The notes: generated by a model from the letters alone, not told the origin. A DNA stretch of 64,000 nucleotides from Trichobilharzia regenti (GCA_944472135.2 OX235262.1:168453509-168517508), one strand, 5' to 3'; shown: positions 41,859 through 53,094, counted from the stretch's first letter. Numbers and translations are program-made.

Positions 41859-42109
41859 ATTATCATTGTGTGTATAGTAATAAAAAAATTTTGAAAATGT
41901 GTGTGAGTTATTATTTCACTTGATCTTTATTTTGGTTTGTATGTCAGCATTGTTTTAGACTTCACTGTCGTCAGTGAACACACTGTTTGGCGGTGGTGTT
42001 GGGGAACGTAAACGTAATTAATCTCAGTAATTTTTGTTGCATTACAGTCGTTACGGTTCACTGAGATTATGTGAATTCTAGTAACTGATGATGATAGATC
42101 ACTACAGTA

Positions 42110-42560
42110 GAAAAAAGGGTAATGAATGAATCTGCACGCTTGAGAACGATTTCGACCTATGCCACCAGAAGCAATCCCAGTTATTGGATCTTAGCGACTC
42201 AAAGACCCAATTCAGACTAGTCTACACATACCATTCGTGGCTCAAACCAACAGTCAAAGGTCCCATTTAGTCTAATCGCTCGAAACTTTCTTACAAATAA
42301 CTCCTATATGCTCCAACATTGTTCGTCTAGGGAGGCAGGGACTTGACTAATTCCCCCCCCCCCTATTTAACACTCTGCGTCTAACCTCATTATTAATAAC
42401 CATAACTCGAGGAGTAGTGTGCAGATACATCGGTGGCAGGGGGAGATGTCTAAGCTCGTCATATCTTCCACGTTCAATGGCCATATCTCACAGATATAAG
42501 TAGGGACAGAGGGAACTGTCGCTCAGTAGGCTTCTCCTTAGCTTTTACTTGCCTATCAGT
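42110..42560 (-). mobile_element. RTE-like LINE fragment, strongly diverged
   Basis: The reversed strand keeps remnants of the RTE C-terminal series (tail-side block at 42120-42250, then the GGTCTC-less WPLNVED region near 42470). A C11 run at 42353-42363 interrupts it. Confidence 0.5.
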
Positions 42561-43139
42561 CACTGTTGAAATGATATTCAAAGGCTGGACTAACTAAGTT
42601 TTTTCACCACTTATCCCCATTACTTACAAAGATCGTAAGTCACCCACACAGGTGTTTGACTTTTTTCATTGTACTTATAGGGTGCACATGTGTGTATAGT
42701 TGGAATAATTATTAATACTTTTGTAATGGTGTATGTAACTAGAATGAATCTTATCCCTTCATTCTTATGTAGTTTTACTCGTTTTAACCTCTCCCTTATT
42801 GGGAATCAGGTCAATTCTGAACAGCTGTAATTATGGGGACAGCGCTGATACACACATATGTCCATAAGTTCAAGTTGCCACTACTCGAAAAATCAAACAA
42901 AAATGTGCAAATAATATATGAGATGGTGAATTATTTAAAACCATCATGACGATGATTATTGTGAAGATAAGAAGTCAATGCACGTAAACCGATAGAGAAG
43001 ATTTGTAGCTCAGGTGGATGATTTTGATGTGATTGTGTTCTCTGAGCTGGATAGTTAATTTGCAAAGCAACCACTGTGAATGATTATGGCTTACATCAAA
43101 ATAACTCCTAAGCAATCCAGATGATGCTGTCAGGTAAAT

Positions 43140-43610
43140 CAAATCTGCCTATGACAGCAGTGATGATGGGGACATGTGTTACACATGCCTAGCCATCACC
43201 TTCCTCGATGAGCAATGTTAAGTGACATAGGTTCGATCAGGCTGGAAAAGAGCTAGCACGTGGTGGTCAAACCAAAACATAGAGTCAGTCCATGAAATCT
43301 TCGACAGTTAGTTTGAGCTGGTCATCTAGGAATGTCTAGACTGCTTGACTGGTTAGGGTACTCGGGATGGTAAGAACCAATAGTGACTAGAGACAACTGG
43401 TTATCTGGCTCAAAATCATCCTCATTGGTAGGCGCAGATTCATTCACTCACTGTGTAGTCTGCCATATCTAATAAAACTTAATTGTGTTACTATTCTCTG
43501 TTGCTCACATTTCTGCTTATTATCGTTCGTGTGAATCTATTTTCTTCACTCTTTTGTCTTCGTTTGTGGGCTTCATAAAGAGTGGTGACACGAACTGTTG
43601 TACTTCTGTC
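43140..43610 (+). mobile_element. RTE-like LINE 3' fragment
   Basis: Blocks ATGTGTTACACATGCCTAGC, AGGCTGGAAAAGAGCTAGC and GGTCAAACCAAAACATAGAG match 24150-24250 in order; the tail with TTTGTGGGCTTCATAAAGAG follows. Frame broken. Confidence 0.7.
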
Positions 43611-45295
43611 ATGACGGGTTTTATTAGTGATATTCTTAATTGTGGTGGACTGGATTACGCGTCAGACTGTGCGTGGGAGCGAGGAGACAGGAGTGTACTA
43701 GATCACCGATAAGAAGACCCTAGAAGATCTGGATTTCGGAGATGATATATATCTATCTCACAAACTTGAAGACCTACAGACGAAAGCCAACAAACTGGCT
43801 GAATTGGCAGCAAAGAACAGGACTGCAGGTAAACATAGAGAAGACGGAGTTGACGAAGATAACCAACCTTTTTGATGTGGTTTTGTTCTCTGAGCTGGGT
43901 GGTTAGTTTGCGAAGCTTTCATCACCCTACTGGGTGACATCTTCAGCGCATACTTCAATTTGAAGTGAGCTTTTAGATTTCTCCACGAGTTTATTAATCA
44001 TCCCTCCTGGTGACCGTGGACGTGATTGGTTGTTTATGTGTGTTTTCACACCTTCTAGGTTACTTGTATTGCAACTGATTGTTTCTTTGACTTGAACTTT
44101 GACCCTTTGTGTGTGAAGTTGCTTTCTTATTGGTTGATAAATTTCGTCTATCTCGATGTGTCTATTGATTGATGATTCACTGGAATGCCAAGCTTCTAAA
44201 AATTCTCTAGCATTCTTGTTATTTCCTTTGTCTAATATTTGAACGTTGTCCCAGTCGAATTGATGTACGTTGTTGTCTGTGTGTAGTGAAATGAGGGAGT
44301 GGATATCATGTCTTTTGACGGCTAGCTTATGATCATGGATACGAAGACGAAGGGGACGTCCACTTTGGCCAATGTAGTGTTTTTCGCAGTTGTTACAACT
44401 TATTTTGTAGATGATGTTGGTTTTGTCTTCTTTCGCTGTTGAGTCTTTTGGTTGACATAGAATTGAGTGCAGCGACTTTGTTGGTTTGTGTACGACGTCA
44501 ATTCCTTAAGGTTTGAAGAGTCTTGTAGTGATTTCTGAGATATCCTTTATGTATGGTAAGGCGACTTTCTTTGTGCTTTCCTTGGTGGCCAACCAACCAA
44601 TCACCATCAACGGGAGAGATTTGACAGATGTTACCTCCTTCAATTATCTAAGAAGGATCATTTTTCAACCACAGGCCAGTGGAACGGATAAGGTTGTCAA
44701 AGCAGGCCAGAATCGGAATGGCAAGATACTCCTTCATCAACATGAAACCAGTTTGGAAATCTACTGCACTCCGGAGTATAAAGAACATGTTTCGGATTCT
44801 CAGCACAAATGTGAAGTCAGTCAGTGCTTTCATATGGGTGAGAAACTTTGCTGGCGTGTTATGAAAAGCATTTCCAACTCACAACTACAGACTTTTTATA
44901 AGCAACTGCGTTCTCTGGCTCCATACTGAAGATCAAATGCCTGCTAGGAAAAAATTAGTAACAAGAAACTGTGGGAACAAACCAACCAAGAGCCATCCGC
45001 TCAACAAATATGTAGAAAAAAATGGAGATAGATCGGACATACATCGAGAAGACCATCGAATGACACCGCGCGCAATGCAGGCCATCACTTGAGTAGAATC
45101 AAAATGGGAGGCGACGAGTGGGTCACTGGTGCGAAGCTGACGTGTAGGAGATTGTGTGGGGGAGGAAGAGATGAGAGATTATGGGCAATCGTGGATCGAG
45201 CTGAAGACGATAGCAGAAAATAGGAGAAAGTGGAGACATGTTGTTGAAGCCCTATGTTCCGTTGGGAACCCAAGGGAATAATAATAATAACAATA
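43610..45295 (+). mobile_element. SR2-like RTE LINE fragment, split by a PLE
   Basis: Part one (43610-43862) reads conceptually VVDWITRQTV, DLDFGDDIYLSHKLEDLQ (degenerate DFADD loop) and KANKLAELA. Part two (44590-45295) reads NQPITINGRDLTDVTSFNYL, then degraded IFNTNVKS and SNKKLWEQTNQEPSAQQICRKKWR. It ends with GAAGCCCTATGTTCCGTTG and an ATA tail (45280-45295). These are RTE-clade (SR2-like) motifs. The reversed PLE piece (43863-44586) sits between the two parts. Confidence 0.8.
43863..44586 (-). pseudogene. PLE GIY-YIG fragment nested in an RTE LINE
   Basis: From about 44505 to 43933 the minus strand holds roughly 190 open codons with no early ATG. They include GIDVVHKPTKSLHSILCQPK, TNIIYKISCNNCEKHYIGQS (GIY-YIG) and GRPLRLRIHDHK, with a long C-terminal tail. 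One in-frame TAA near 44510 precedes it, before which ALPYIKDISEITTRLFKP reads on. It is a different PLE family from PLE-1, -3 and -4. Confidence 0.8.
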
Positions 45296-45299
45296 ATGT

Positions 45300-46090
45300 C
45301 AATTAAAACCACTCAGTGTTTTCTATCTGCTAGTATTCCTCATTTTTCACCTGATATCCTTGAAAAGTTAACCGATTTTGTGTGACCACTTCAATTTTGC
45401 TTTTTGAAAATCCTGAGAAAAATCTCTCAATCGATAATAAATGTAAGGAGGTAACACTATGGCAGAAAATAATCGAATTGATATGTATAGGCATTCAAAG
45501 TACTACTAATACCTCTTTGGTGCACCGAGGTTAGTAAAATCGTCTCACACTGATTGAAAATCTCTGACTATCCTACTAAGCTGATGATCTTCATATCTAT
45601 GTGCGAGTATTTGGTTTGCACCAATTGCCTCATTTTTAACGTGTGATGAAACAACATGCAGTATATCCCTTAGCATACTTGTAATTCAACTGGATTTATC
45701 CATTCATTCATTCATTCATTTGTGTTATGAGTGGAGAACATAAGCGATCAAGCTTCGAAGTTTCACTAGCGTTGGGTAGGTTGACAGTCTTACATCCTCC
45801 TCCTTTCTGCTCCTACTATAACTGTCGAAGACAAAAGACCCGGTAAAGGAATGTTCATTTGCAATTTGGTATCTTTATACAGCCATATTATATACATTTT
45901 TTCTTCGACGCACCATATGCGCAGATCTTCCGTGTTCTGCTGTTTCTGGCCTGCCTTCATAATGTGTTTCTCTGTGTTCCCTTCACGTCTCTCATATATC
46001 TCTGCAGCGGTGTATCATTTGCTTTCTGTGATATCAAATCTATCTTCCTGTTATTTGATGTTGTTATGCCTGTGGACGTCTTTTTATATT
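45300..46090. other. no gene seen; ATTC repeat
   Basis: Five ATTC units lie at 45701-45720. Overlapping hydrophobic frames at 45851-46153 lack homology and look fortuitous. Confidence 0.4.
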
Positions 46091-46094
46091 TTTT

Positions 46095-46326
46095 TCATTC
46101 ACGTTCCCCAGTGGAACAGAGGGCTTCAGGCTAGTGGCTTGAAGTTTCTGTAGCAGTGTTTAATTTTGCAGGATGGGGTTGCTAGCCTCATGCCCAACCT
46201 TTCCTCTTTACCAGCATTATTTCTGGCTTAGAGGGATAAAGGAGTGTGTTGGCGGCCGGGGATCGAACCCCGGACTACGTGCATGGTCGGCGAGCGTTCC
46301 AACCGCTATGCCACCGACGCATTCTG
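46095..46326 (-). mobile_element. tRNA-headed SINE family C, copy C2
   Basis: The reversed strand begins GCGTCGGTGGCATAGCGGTT (tRNA-like, with GGGGTTCGATCCCCGG as a perfect T-arm). It continues through the GCCAGAAATAATGCTGG and GGTTGGGCATGAGGCTAGC blocks to a GTTCCACTGGGGAAC end. Copies C3 and C4 share the body. Confidence 0.72.
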
Positions 46327-46493
46327 TTTATATACTACTGATAAATCGTGTCAGTAGCACACGCGTTATAATATACTACTTACTGGTCTGAAAACCAGGG
46401 CAGGTTTTGGGAGTCCAACGACTGGGAGTTGAACTTCAGACCACAAGCTGAGCTTTCGACTTCTGAATCGCCAAATAAACACACCAAATTCGG

Positions 46494-46648
46494 TTACAGG
46501 ATTTCATCATGAGCTGACTGACATCAGTTAGAGAACCATTGGAAAACCTGCAGGGAATACTGGACAGCTGTTTCGTCCTAGTTTGGGACTCTTCATCAGT
46601 ACACACCCACCGGGATTCGAACCTACAGGACCTTCTGGTTACAAGGCG
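46494..46648 (-). mobile_element. SINE family A, copy A5
   Basis: The reversed strand has the B-box (GGTTCGAATCC) and the hammerhead segment with core ATGAAGA, stem II GTCC/GGAC and CAGCTGTC. The A-box end is lost where it meets the plus-strand partial copy. Confidence 0.8.
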
Positions 46649-46746
46649 TACTCCCAGGTTGTCCAGTGGTTCTCTAACTGATGTCAACTCATGATGAAAT
46701 CTTGTAACCAATCAACCAAATCCCTACAAAAACCAATACTTGAACA
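46649..46746 (+). mobile_element. SINE family A, partial copy A5b
   Basis: The 3' part only: TACTCCCAGGTTGTCCAGTGG, the CATGATGAAATCTTGTAACC tail, ending ACTTGAACACC. Head-to-head with A5. Confidence 0.76.
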
Positions 46747-46959
46747 CCAAATTCGATTTTACTGGTGAATTAATAAGCACCTAAGAATTACTGTTATTAT
46801 TAGTAGTATAAGTTGTAATCTTGTGTGTTGACACATTTGTCCATTTACTCAAATATGGATAAGAGTAAGAATTGAGGTTGAGTAAGGCTTTATAATTTGT
46901 AAAACGTCTCATATATTTTGTGCATGTATTTAATATAACTGTTGATTTCAAGTAGTTTT

Positions 46960-47000
46960 GTTTTAGGTGTGTGTGTGTATGTGTGTGTGTGTATGTGTAC
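46960..47000. repeat. GT/GTAT microsatellite
   Basis: An imperfect GT run with GTAT interruptions, just upstream of a possible small exon at 47039-47093. Confidence 0.8.
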
Positions 47001-47200
47001 AAAGATGTAATGTGTACTTTAATTTTGCTTGTTTTCAGACTGTTACGGATTTCCGTGATAATTCAACAAGATATTACAAATTTGAACTACTTGGTTAGTT
47101 AGTTCTATGTCAAAAAGTTGAGTTTATATAATAGGAGAGGTAATTACTAATATTTGATAGATTTAAAGCTATCACACTACAATATTATCATCATCATCAG

Positions 47201-47531
47201 TGAACTTCTCATACTGTTGCGTCCAAAGTTTCTACGAGTTGTTCAAACCAGTACATTGTGCAGTTGTTTCCCATGGGAAAAGTATAATGCTTATGATGTA
47301 TTAGGAGTGAAAAAATCTGCAACAGCTGATGAAATTAAATCAGCCTATTATAATTTATCGAAAAGTCTACATCCTGATCGATTATCCCATTCGAATCCAG
47401 ATCAACTGAAAAGACAAGAGTTTCAATTAGTGTCGTCTGCATACACCTTACTTCGAAATAGCGAAACTCGATCACAATATGATCAATATTTGGAGACTGG
47501 TTGTTGGCTACAACAGCACAACAAAAATGAT
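47201..47531 (+). CDS. DnaJ gene, J-domain exon
   Basis: Acceptor ATCATCATCAG ends at 47200; a second in-frame acceptor CCAAAG ends at 47228. A candidate upstream exon, 47039-47093, fits in phase only with the second. The exon ends with GAT before GTGAGT. Confidence 0.82.
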
Positions 47532-50500
47532 GTGAGTTAAATATGTTCATAAGATTCATAATTTGTTGTTGTCGTTCAACATTTATTGACTTTCTTGTTG
47601 ATTGATTGATGGATGGGAGTGTTCGGCCTGTGTTGACGCTTCGACGATTTGTGAGGATTGCATGGAAGATTTCATCATGAGCTGACATCAGTTAGAGAAC
47701 CACTGGAAAACCTGGGAACACTGGACAGCTGTTTCCTCCGTCCTATTTTGCGACTCTTGAGCAGTATGCACCCACCGACAGGTTTCAAACCAATGACCTC
47801 GTTACAATACATGCGATCTCGTAGACCATTCAGCCACACTGGGACCCGCTCCAATGGTCTTTGATCGATTGGTGAGGGTAAACTTGAAGTAATTTGATGG
47901 ATGGTGGTGACTGACTAGCAGTGGAATCTAAGAAGCGTATTTCGTTCTTTCTTGGACTCAGCGAGTGATACTGTTCCCACTGATACACGAACCCCAGTGT
48001 AGCCATGAAATGTGTATGCTGGATTCCACTGCTAGTGTTTATTTGCACTTAGTTCAACAGTCTAAAAGCTGATAAAATAGGTGGATATTTATCTACTTTT
48101 AAAATCTGAAGCACCCCTGCAGTCAAATAGGTACAAAACGAATCAAGGATTCAAGAGTAAACTGTGCAGCCACCAAAACCGACTTGTCATGGCTTAAACG
48201 CAGAGAACCGATCCTTACATCCGACCATAAAGCTGTCCAACACGTCCTTGGGGAACGCATAGTCACGAAACGCTACAAAGACAGGCGTTTCTGATTGAAA
48301 TCTATGTGTGAGTTGAGGACTTTAAGTGCGCTTTTCTTTTTCGGTAATCATATTGAACATCAATAGAGGTAGGTGAGGAGAAAACAACTTGCTTAAACTA
48401 CTCAGATTACCCTTGAAGTCTTATGTTTGAACCATCTAGCATGTTTTGAGGTTGAGGCTCCTGCATCATTTTAGCCTGCATAGCCTGATGCAGACCGGCA
48501 GACTGTTGTTTTTCTGAAATCTCCAAGTGATTAATAAAACTATTCTTAATCTCGAGTTGTTTTTATATCGCCTTTATCCTAAAGAAGATTTCTTCCGAAA
48601 ATTAGGACTAACATTCCCTACTTTAAACGCTTCCGGGCTTTGTCCCATAGTTCTGTAACTGAACATGGACTGGGTGTGGTGAAGGTCTTCACTTCCTTAG
48701 AGACTTTCATGCGTAAGTTAGAAGTAGGCATCAGAGATGATGCGATCTGAGTTACAGGGTCATACAACCCTCCATCATCATGGAGAAAGTTGAACAGACC
48801 CAACTCTCCTTGTGAGGATCACACTTAGGCCTCCTGTTTAGCCTGAAGCTCACAAAATTAAGTTTCCAGTTTTTTCTCCAAACTCACGTATGACTACCCG
48901 AAGAGTTAGATCTAACACCATCATTCACTAAACTTGAACAAGAGCCACAATATGAACGTGAAAAAGAATATAAGGGAATTACCGCCTTCCTGGAGGTGTT
49001 GCATCCAATGTCGCCATGTTATTCTCCTTGTCAACAATAGGATCCGTGGACATCGTCATTGAACGTCTTCCAATTATATTATCATGTTGCGTTAATGGAT
49101 TGTAATTTTTTTAATGTGAGTGTAACCAATCGATAGCAGGTGAACCGAATTATTGAATTAAATATAGCATAAGCTCTACAGTCACCTTCTGTTTCTCACC
49201 GAATACACGTTCATATACATCAGCAAAGTGAAAGTAAGGCTTATTTTAAGTAGTATTGCATACTTGTGTGTTGGATGTACCGTCATTCACTAAGAATGCA
49301 GGTATATACAGCTGATAAGTCCCAAATAGGACGAAATGCGCATCCTGGAATCCAGTGCTAGTCGATAACCATCAAATTAAGATTCGGTTCACTTTACTTT
49401 GTCTAAATATAAAAACCTCATTTTATTAAATCTATACGGTTGTGGTGCATCGGTGGGATGCTCACCAACACACAGATGGTTCGAAGTCCGATCCCCTGCT
49501 GACGCGAACTGCCTTACCTCGCTAAGCCAGTAATAAGACTAGTGAAGAGAAAAGGTTGGGAATCCTGTAAAAGTAACCACCATTGCTACCGAAATGTCAT
49601 AGCTCTAGCTTGAAACCTTATGTTCTGTTCCACAGTGAACGCAAATAAATCATTTAAAGCAGTTGGTTCCCTTTATGGATTTCGACAAAACAATAAGAAG
49701 ACGTAGTTTATTTGAAACGTTTAATGTATTGGCGCAACACATTTCGGACGTTCTGATCACACACGTACTTGTCATATACAGTTTTTATATAAAGCAAGAA
49801 AGCATGAATAATTACAGTACAGGTCAGATTGTGTACAGGTCAAGGTCACAAATAATGGGTAGGGAGACGCAAAAGGTGTGGGTAATAAAGATAAAAAGAG
49901 GAAAAAAAGGCAAAGAAAGGGTTTGAAAATATTATGAAGTAAAATTGGTCCTTGGTTCTAAGTTGGATTACCAAGGCAGGTTTAAGGTGATAACAAATAA
50001 CTTTTGGACGCATAAGACAGGTTTAAGTCTTTTAATGACCAAGGCTTCAATGAATTTAAGTATGTGACCCGACCTTGTCTTATATATCGGCTTAAAGGCA
50101 TTGCTAAAATCAACCTTATGACCCGTCTCTATATGCAAATAAATCAAATAAAACTTCTCATCAACCGTGTACAGCCTAAAGAAATAAATTACGTTTAAAG
50201 TACGGAACAATTTTAACATACTTTTAAGCGTTACATAATACCAGTTGACAAGAGTGCTCAGGAAATTACACTTATCTAGCTTATATCCAAAGATTTCAAG
50301 TTCAAAACAAAAATTAAAAACTTGAATACAATGGTAAAAGAGTTATGTGATAAAGACAAGACGGTGAATAAGGTGATGGGACAACTAATAAATTGAGTAA
50401 CGATATGGTGAGTTCAACTCAAACCATAGAAATAAGAGACAAGCGAAGTTAGGCTATGTCAGAAGGGAGAGAGAGGTCAAAGCCGAAAATTATGTAATCG

Positions 50501-52986
50501 TCAAATGAAAGACAGAGAGAGCAGATATGTCGAGTTACCGAGAGAAGGGAACAGATCAATCGGGTATCAGGCGTTTGATAGCAGTTTATTCGCCAAACAT
50601 GACGGGAATCGAACTAGTTTTTGTCTCAATTAAAGATTCTAAAGGTGTTTGTTCTCTTGAGCGAAGATCGGGAAGGTAAGGTAAGCTTTCATTTCTTTCA
50701 AGTCTATGTGGAGCTCAACAGCACTCTGCATGAAAAATAAGATCCAGACTTTCAACTCCAACGTGCATTCAGTGGCATCATACGGATAAGAGACTTGACG
50801 CCGCATCACGAAAGGCACGTCGAACAAACTACAGACCTTCACCAACTGCTTTCTTCCCTGAATACTCAAGATCAGATGGCTGGCCAGAAAAGATCAGTAA
50901 CAGGGATCACTGGAAGCAAACCGATTGTACAACAAATATGTAGGAAGAAAGGGAGGCGGATTGGTCATACTCTGAGAAAACAAACCATCAAGTGACATCA
51001 CACGCCAGGCCATCACTCGAGTGGAACCCTAACGGGAAGTGGCGAGTTCGCCTTCAGTGCGAGAGTAACATGGGGGAGGTCATGTGAAGGGGAGACAAAG
51101 TATGCGGGTAGACGTGGAGCCAGGTGAAAACGTTGACAAAGTACCGACGTGCAGCTGAAGCCCTATGTTCCTCTAGGAACGATAGGAGACAATAATAATA
51201 ATGATGATGATCGTTCTTTTGAGGTGTAGGCTTTTCGGTGCATGTTTTAAGAATTTCAGGTGCACCCTTCTTTCTGTTTTCCCCTAATCTAACTAATACG
51301 ACAGATACATGTTGATTCGTATCCACAGACAGAGCTAACATAAGAAGGATATCTGTCCACCGCGGATTGTATCAAAGAGCATGTTGTTTTATTGGGCTCC
51401 CTAAGAAGATCGATCCACAGAAAAGCTACTTGGAATGGTCAATTAACAAGCTTCTATAGCTGGATACCCATTCAACGAAAGCGGAATTTAATTAGATTAC
51501 TTGCCATCCACATCCGACGATTCTGTAGTCCTGACGTTCTGGAAACAGAATTAGATATTCTAAGAGAAATCTTCATCCAAAATGGATACCGAATAAGATT
51601 CATCGATATAAATATCAAACCAGGAATTCGGAGAAACGAAACTTTAATTGCACCTAATAAGAAACTCTACATGAACTTGGTTTTTAAGGGAGATTTAGCA
51701 AGCGGTATTCTCAAGAGAGGGATCACATCATTTCTGAGAAAAACATTCCTTGCAGAAAAACTAAGAATAGTGTTCTCCAGTCACCCACTTATCTGCAGAC
51801 GCCTCAAGGACAAGATCCCGCATCTGACCACTTCTATGTGCATATATCAGCTCACCTGCTGCTGTGGAGCCAGGTACATCGGTCGTTCGACGCGCACCCT
51901 GTCCAAGAGGATTCAAGAACACTATCCAGCATGGTGGCGGAAATACAATAGTTGCGCAATAAGGAGTGCGATAATTGAGCACCTGGTTAACACTGATCAT
52001 TCCATCTCAACAAACTCCTCCTTCAAAGTAATCAACGGAGTCACGAATAATTTACCAGAGGCAATACAGTTTCGTCTTCTTTGTATCGCTGAAGCTGTGG
52101 CCATTCACATAGAAAAATCAGAGCTGTGCATACAGAAGAGAATTACTCAACCACTTCTACTGTCATGAAAACAACTCTGTTAATTTTTGATGACTTAATT
52201 TTGTTTGTTTTCCTGTTCTTCAATTGCTTAGAATTCTTCTATTCATTCAGAACTCTTACGTGATTTCGTATTCTCTTCTTTGTTCCTTTGTGTATCCTGA
52301 GTAAAACTCAATCACCAAACTATTCATATTATTACATAACTTCGTTTTTAACAACTGTTTGTGACAACTCATCATCTTTGCTACTATCCTAATTTCATTA
52401 ACACCTAATTTTTTTGATTGATTTTGTATTACGTAACTCCAATTAGCAATCTTCACCTGTCTAGTTAAAATAACCATAACCAGTTGTATTTTTCTTTGAC
52501 AAACATAATGTACACATACATACAAAACAACTCATATATATTTGCTATTAAACAGCTAAGAAAATGAATTCGCCGCTGAAAAGAGAGACTTCGCTGAGCT
52601 ATCTTTTTAACTACTTTTCAATAGAATATATTTTATTATGCTATGTTATATAATTTACTTTCACCTCTCTCTCTTTCTCTCTCTAATTTTAGGTTGTATC
52701 CGATTTCGACACTGAATTTCAACGAGCTCGTGAATTGTTCATGCGAAATCAAAAATTTCAACGGAATCATTCACCAACCGATAAATGTGAACGAATAGTT
52801 TCTGAAGCAGGGAAAAGCGAAGTGAAAAAAGGCAATGTTAAACCTAAAACAGTATTAGATTATGATTATTATGATTCTTCTTCTTCTTCGAGGACACAAC
52901 CTCCTGTATATTTCACAGCCTCTTACTTTTTAGGCATTACATTTAGTTTATTTCTCGTATACTACTGTTTAGCACAATCGAAATGA
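47201..52986 (+). CDS. DnaJ (Hsp40) protein with C-terminal membrane anchor
   Basis: Clear coding exons are ~47201-47531 and 52693-52986, joined in phase 0 by a 5.16-kb GT-AG intron (donor GTGAGT; acceptor TCTAATTTTAG). The J domain reads YDVLGVKKSATADEIKSAYY, then SKSLHPDR (the HPD tripeptide needed to stimulate Hsp70) and FQLVSSAYTLLRNSETRSQY. A charged linker and a Ser run lead to a ~20-residue hydrophobic segment starting YFLGITFSLFLVYY, then LAQSK-COOH. J domain plus C-terminal anchor resembles DNAJC30 or DNAJC4; I cannot choose between them. The length seen is at least 207 codons. No ATG lies before the J domain in this exon, so the start lies in another exon or is donated by a spliced leader. 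Confidence 0.85.
47666..47852 (-). mobile_element. SINE family A, copy A6
   Basis: The reversed strand has the head GTGTGGCTGAATGGT with GGTTTGAAACC, then a decayed hammerhead: core CTCAAGA, stem II GTCG/GGAC, a 4-nt insertion before GAAAC, then CAGCTGTC. In the DnaJ intron. Confidence 0.8.
47880..48052 (-). mobile_element. Sm-alpha-type SINE with hammerhead remnant, copy B2
   Basis: The reversed strand reads CGCTGAGTCCAAGAAAGAAC, GAAATACGCTTC and ATTCCACTGCTAGTC. This is the Sm-alpha ribozyme order with three core bases deleted (CTGA---GTCC) and a broken stem II. The two ends carry GATTCCACTGCTAG-like sequence in the same order, suggesting a dimer remnant. Confidence 0.6.
48060..49240. other. 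no firm gene; one unrecognised minus frame
   Basis: Minus frame 48830-48618 encodes LFNFLHDDGGLYDPVTQIAS and TELWDKARKRLK then a stop: protein-like but unrecognised, possibly transposon coding sequence. A plus-strand conceptual frame near 48150-48290 contains LTSDHKAVQHVLG, reminiscent of a LINE endonuclease end. Confidence 0.35.
49290..49375 (+). ncRNA. Sm-alpha-type hammerhead, core-mutated, copy B1
   Basis: CTGATAA (49312-49318), GTCC-CAAATA-GGAC, GAAA (49333-49336), TGCGCATC and CTGGAATCC follow the published Sm-alpha ribozyme layout almost base for base. The conserved second G of the core (the general-acid position, G8) is A, so it should be inactive. Confidence 0.8.
49438..49655 (+). 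mobile_element. tRNA-headed SINE family C, copy C3
   Basis: Head GCATCGGTGGGATGCTC with a degenerate B-box, then AAGCCAGTAATAAGACTAG, AAAGGTTGGGAATCCTG and a GTTCTGTTCCACAGTGAAC end. It shares its body with C2 and C4. Confidence 0.68.
49690..50225 (-). mobile_element. PLE tail fragment
   Basis: Minus frame 50219-49968 reads HIETGHKVDFSNAFKPIY and KRLKPVLCVQKLF, the C-terminal end of a GIY-YIG PLE protein (compare KPDLCVQKE in PLE-3). The LTR-like region to 49690 follows, sharing a block with 18930-19060. Confidence 0.68.
50640..51205 (+). mobile_element. SR2-like RTE LINE 3' fragment
   Basis: Frame 50795-50995 has QQICRKKGRRIGHTLRKQ, the RTE C-terminal signature (WRWIGHTLRK type). It ends with GAAGCCCTATGTTCCTCTA and an AATAATAATGATGATGATC tail. 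Confidence 0.78.
51210..51392 (-). mobile_element. PLE-3-type GIY-YIG fragment
   Basis: Aligns with 35900-36080 on the same strand (AGGTGCACCCTTCTTTCTGT; GCTAACATAAGAAGGATATC). The reversed PLE-5 begins at its right edge. Confidence 0.65.
51392..52620 (+). mobile_element. Penelope-like element PLE-5 (3' half)
   Basis: An open frame of 258 codons to TGA 52166-52168 begins inside the RT thumb ([20 protein letters not shown]). It contains a complete GIY-YIG domain: SMCIYQLTCCCGARYIGRST then KRIQEHYPAWW, and the tail AVAIHIEKSELCIQKR. The terminal region 52190-52610 is a diverged relative of the PLE-1 arms. It is the intact counterpart of the broken PLE-1 GIY-YIG. The element lies in sense orientation in the DnaJ intron, about 70 nt before the last exon. 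It is 5'-truncated, so not autonomous. Confidence 0.83.
52693..52986 (+). CDS. DnaJ gene, terminal exon
   Basis: Opens VVSDFDTEFQRARELFMRN in phase 0 and ends LVYYCLAQSK, TGA 52984-52986. A strong pyrimidine tract (CTCTCTCTTTCTCTCT) precedes the acceptor. It supplies the linker and membrane anchor. Confidence 0.85.
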   Translation, partial: VVSDFDTEFQRARELFMRNQKFQRNHSPTDKCERIVSEAGKSEVKKGNVKPKTVLDYDYYDSSSSSRTQPPVYFTASYFLGITFSLFLVYYCLAQSK

Positions 52987-53094
52987 ACAATGGTGTAGAT
53001 TTATTTTTTACACTTTACTGTATAATCAATTCTTCTGAATCCCAAAATCTGGAAAAAGAAATGATATGATGAATTTTTTGAAGCAAATATCTTT

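Noticed and set aside
42353..42363. C11 homopolymer as a special structure
   Set aside because: An isolated run inside a decayed LINE; sequencing or replication slippage suffices.
45851..46153. Overlapping hydrophobic plus-strand frames resembling a membrane protein
   Set aside because: Low-complexity Phe/Leu/Ser translation of T-rich DNA in two frames, with no splice or homology support.
46250..46322. Functional tRNA gene
   Set aside because: It has a good T-arm but poor D and anticodon arms, and it is fused to a SINE body shared with 49438-49655 and 53095-53340.
12182..52986. RCC1L and the DnaJ gene as a relic of the human 7q11.23 (Williams region) gene set
   Set aside because: It depends on the DnaJ gene being DNAJC30, which cannot be separated from DNAJC4 here, and the human genes are not adjacent.
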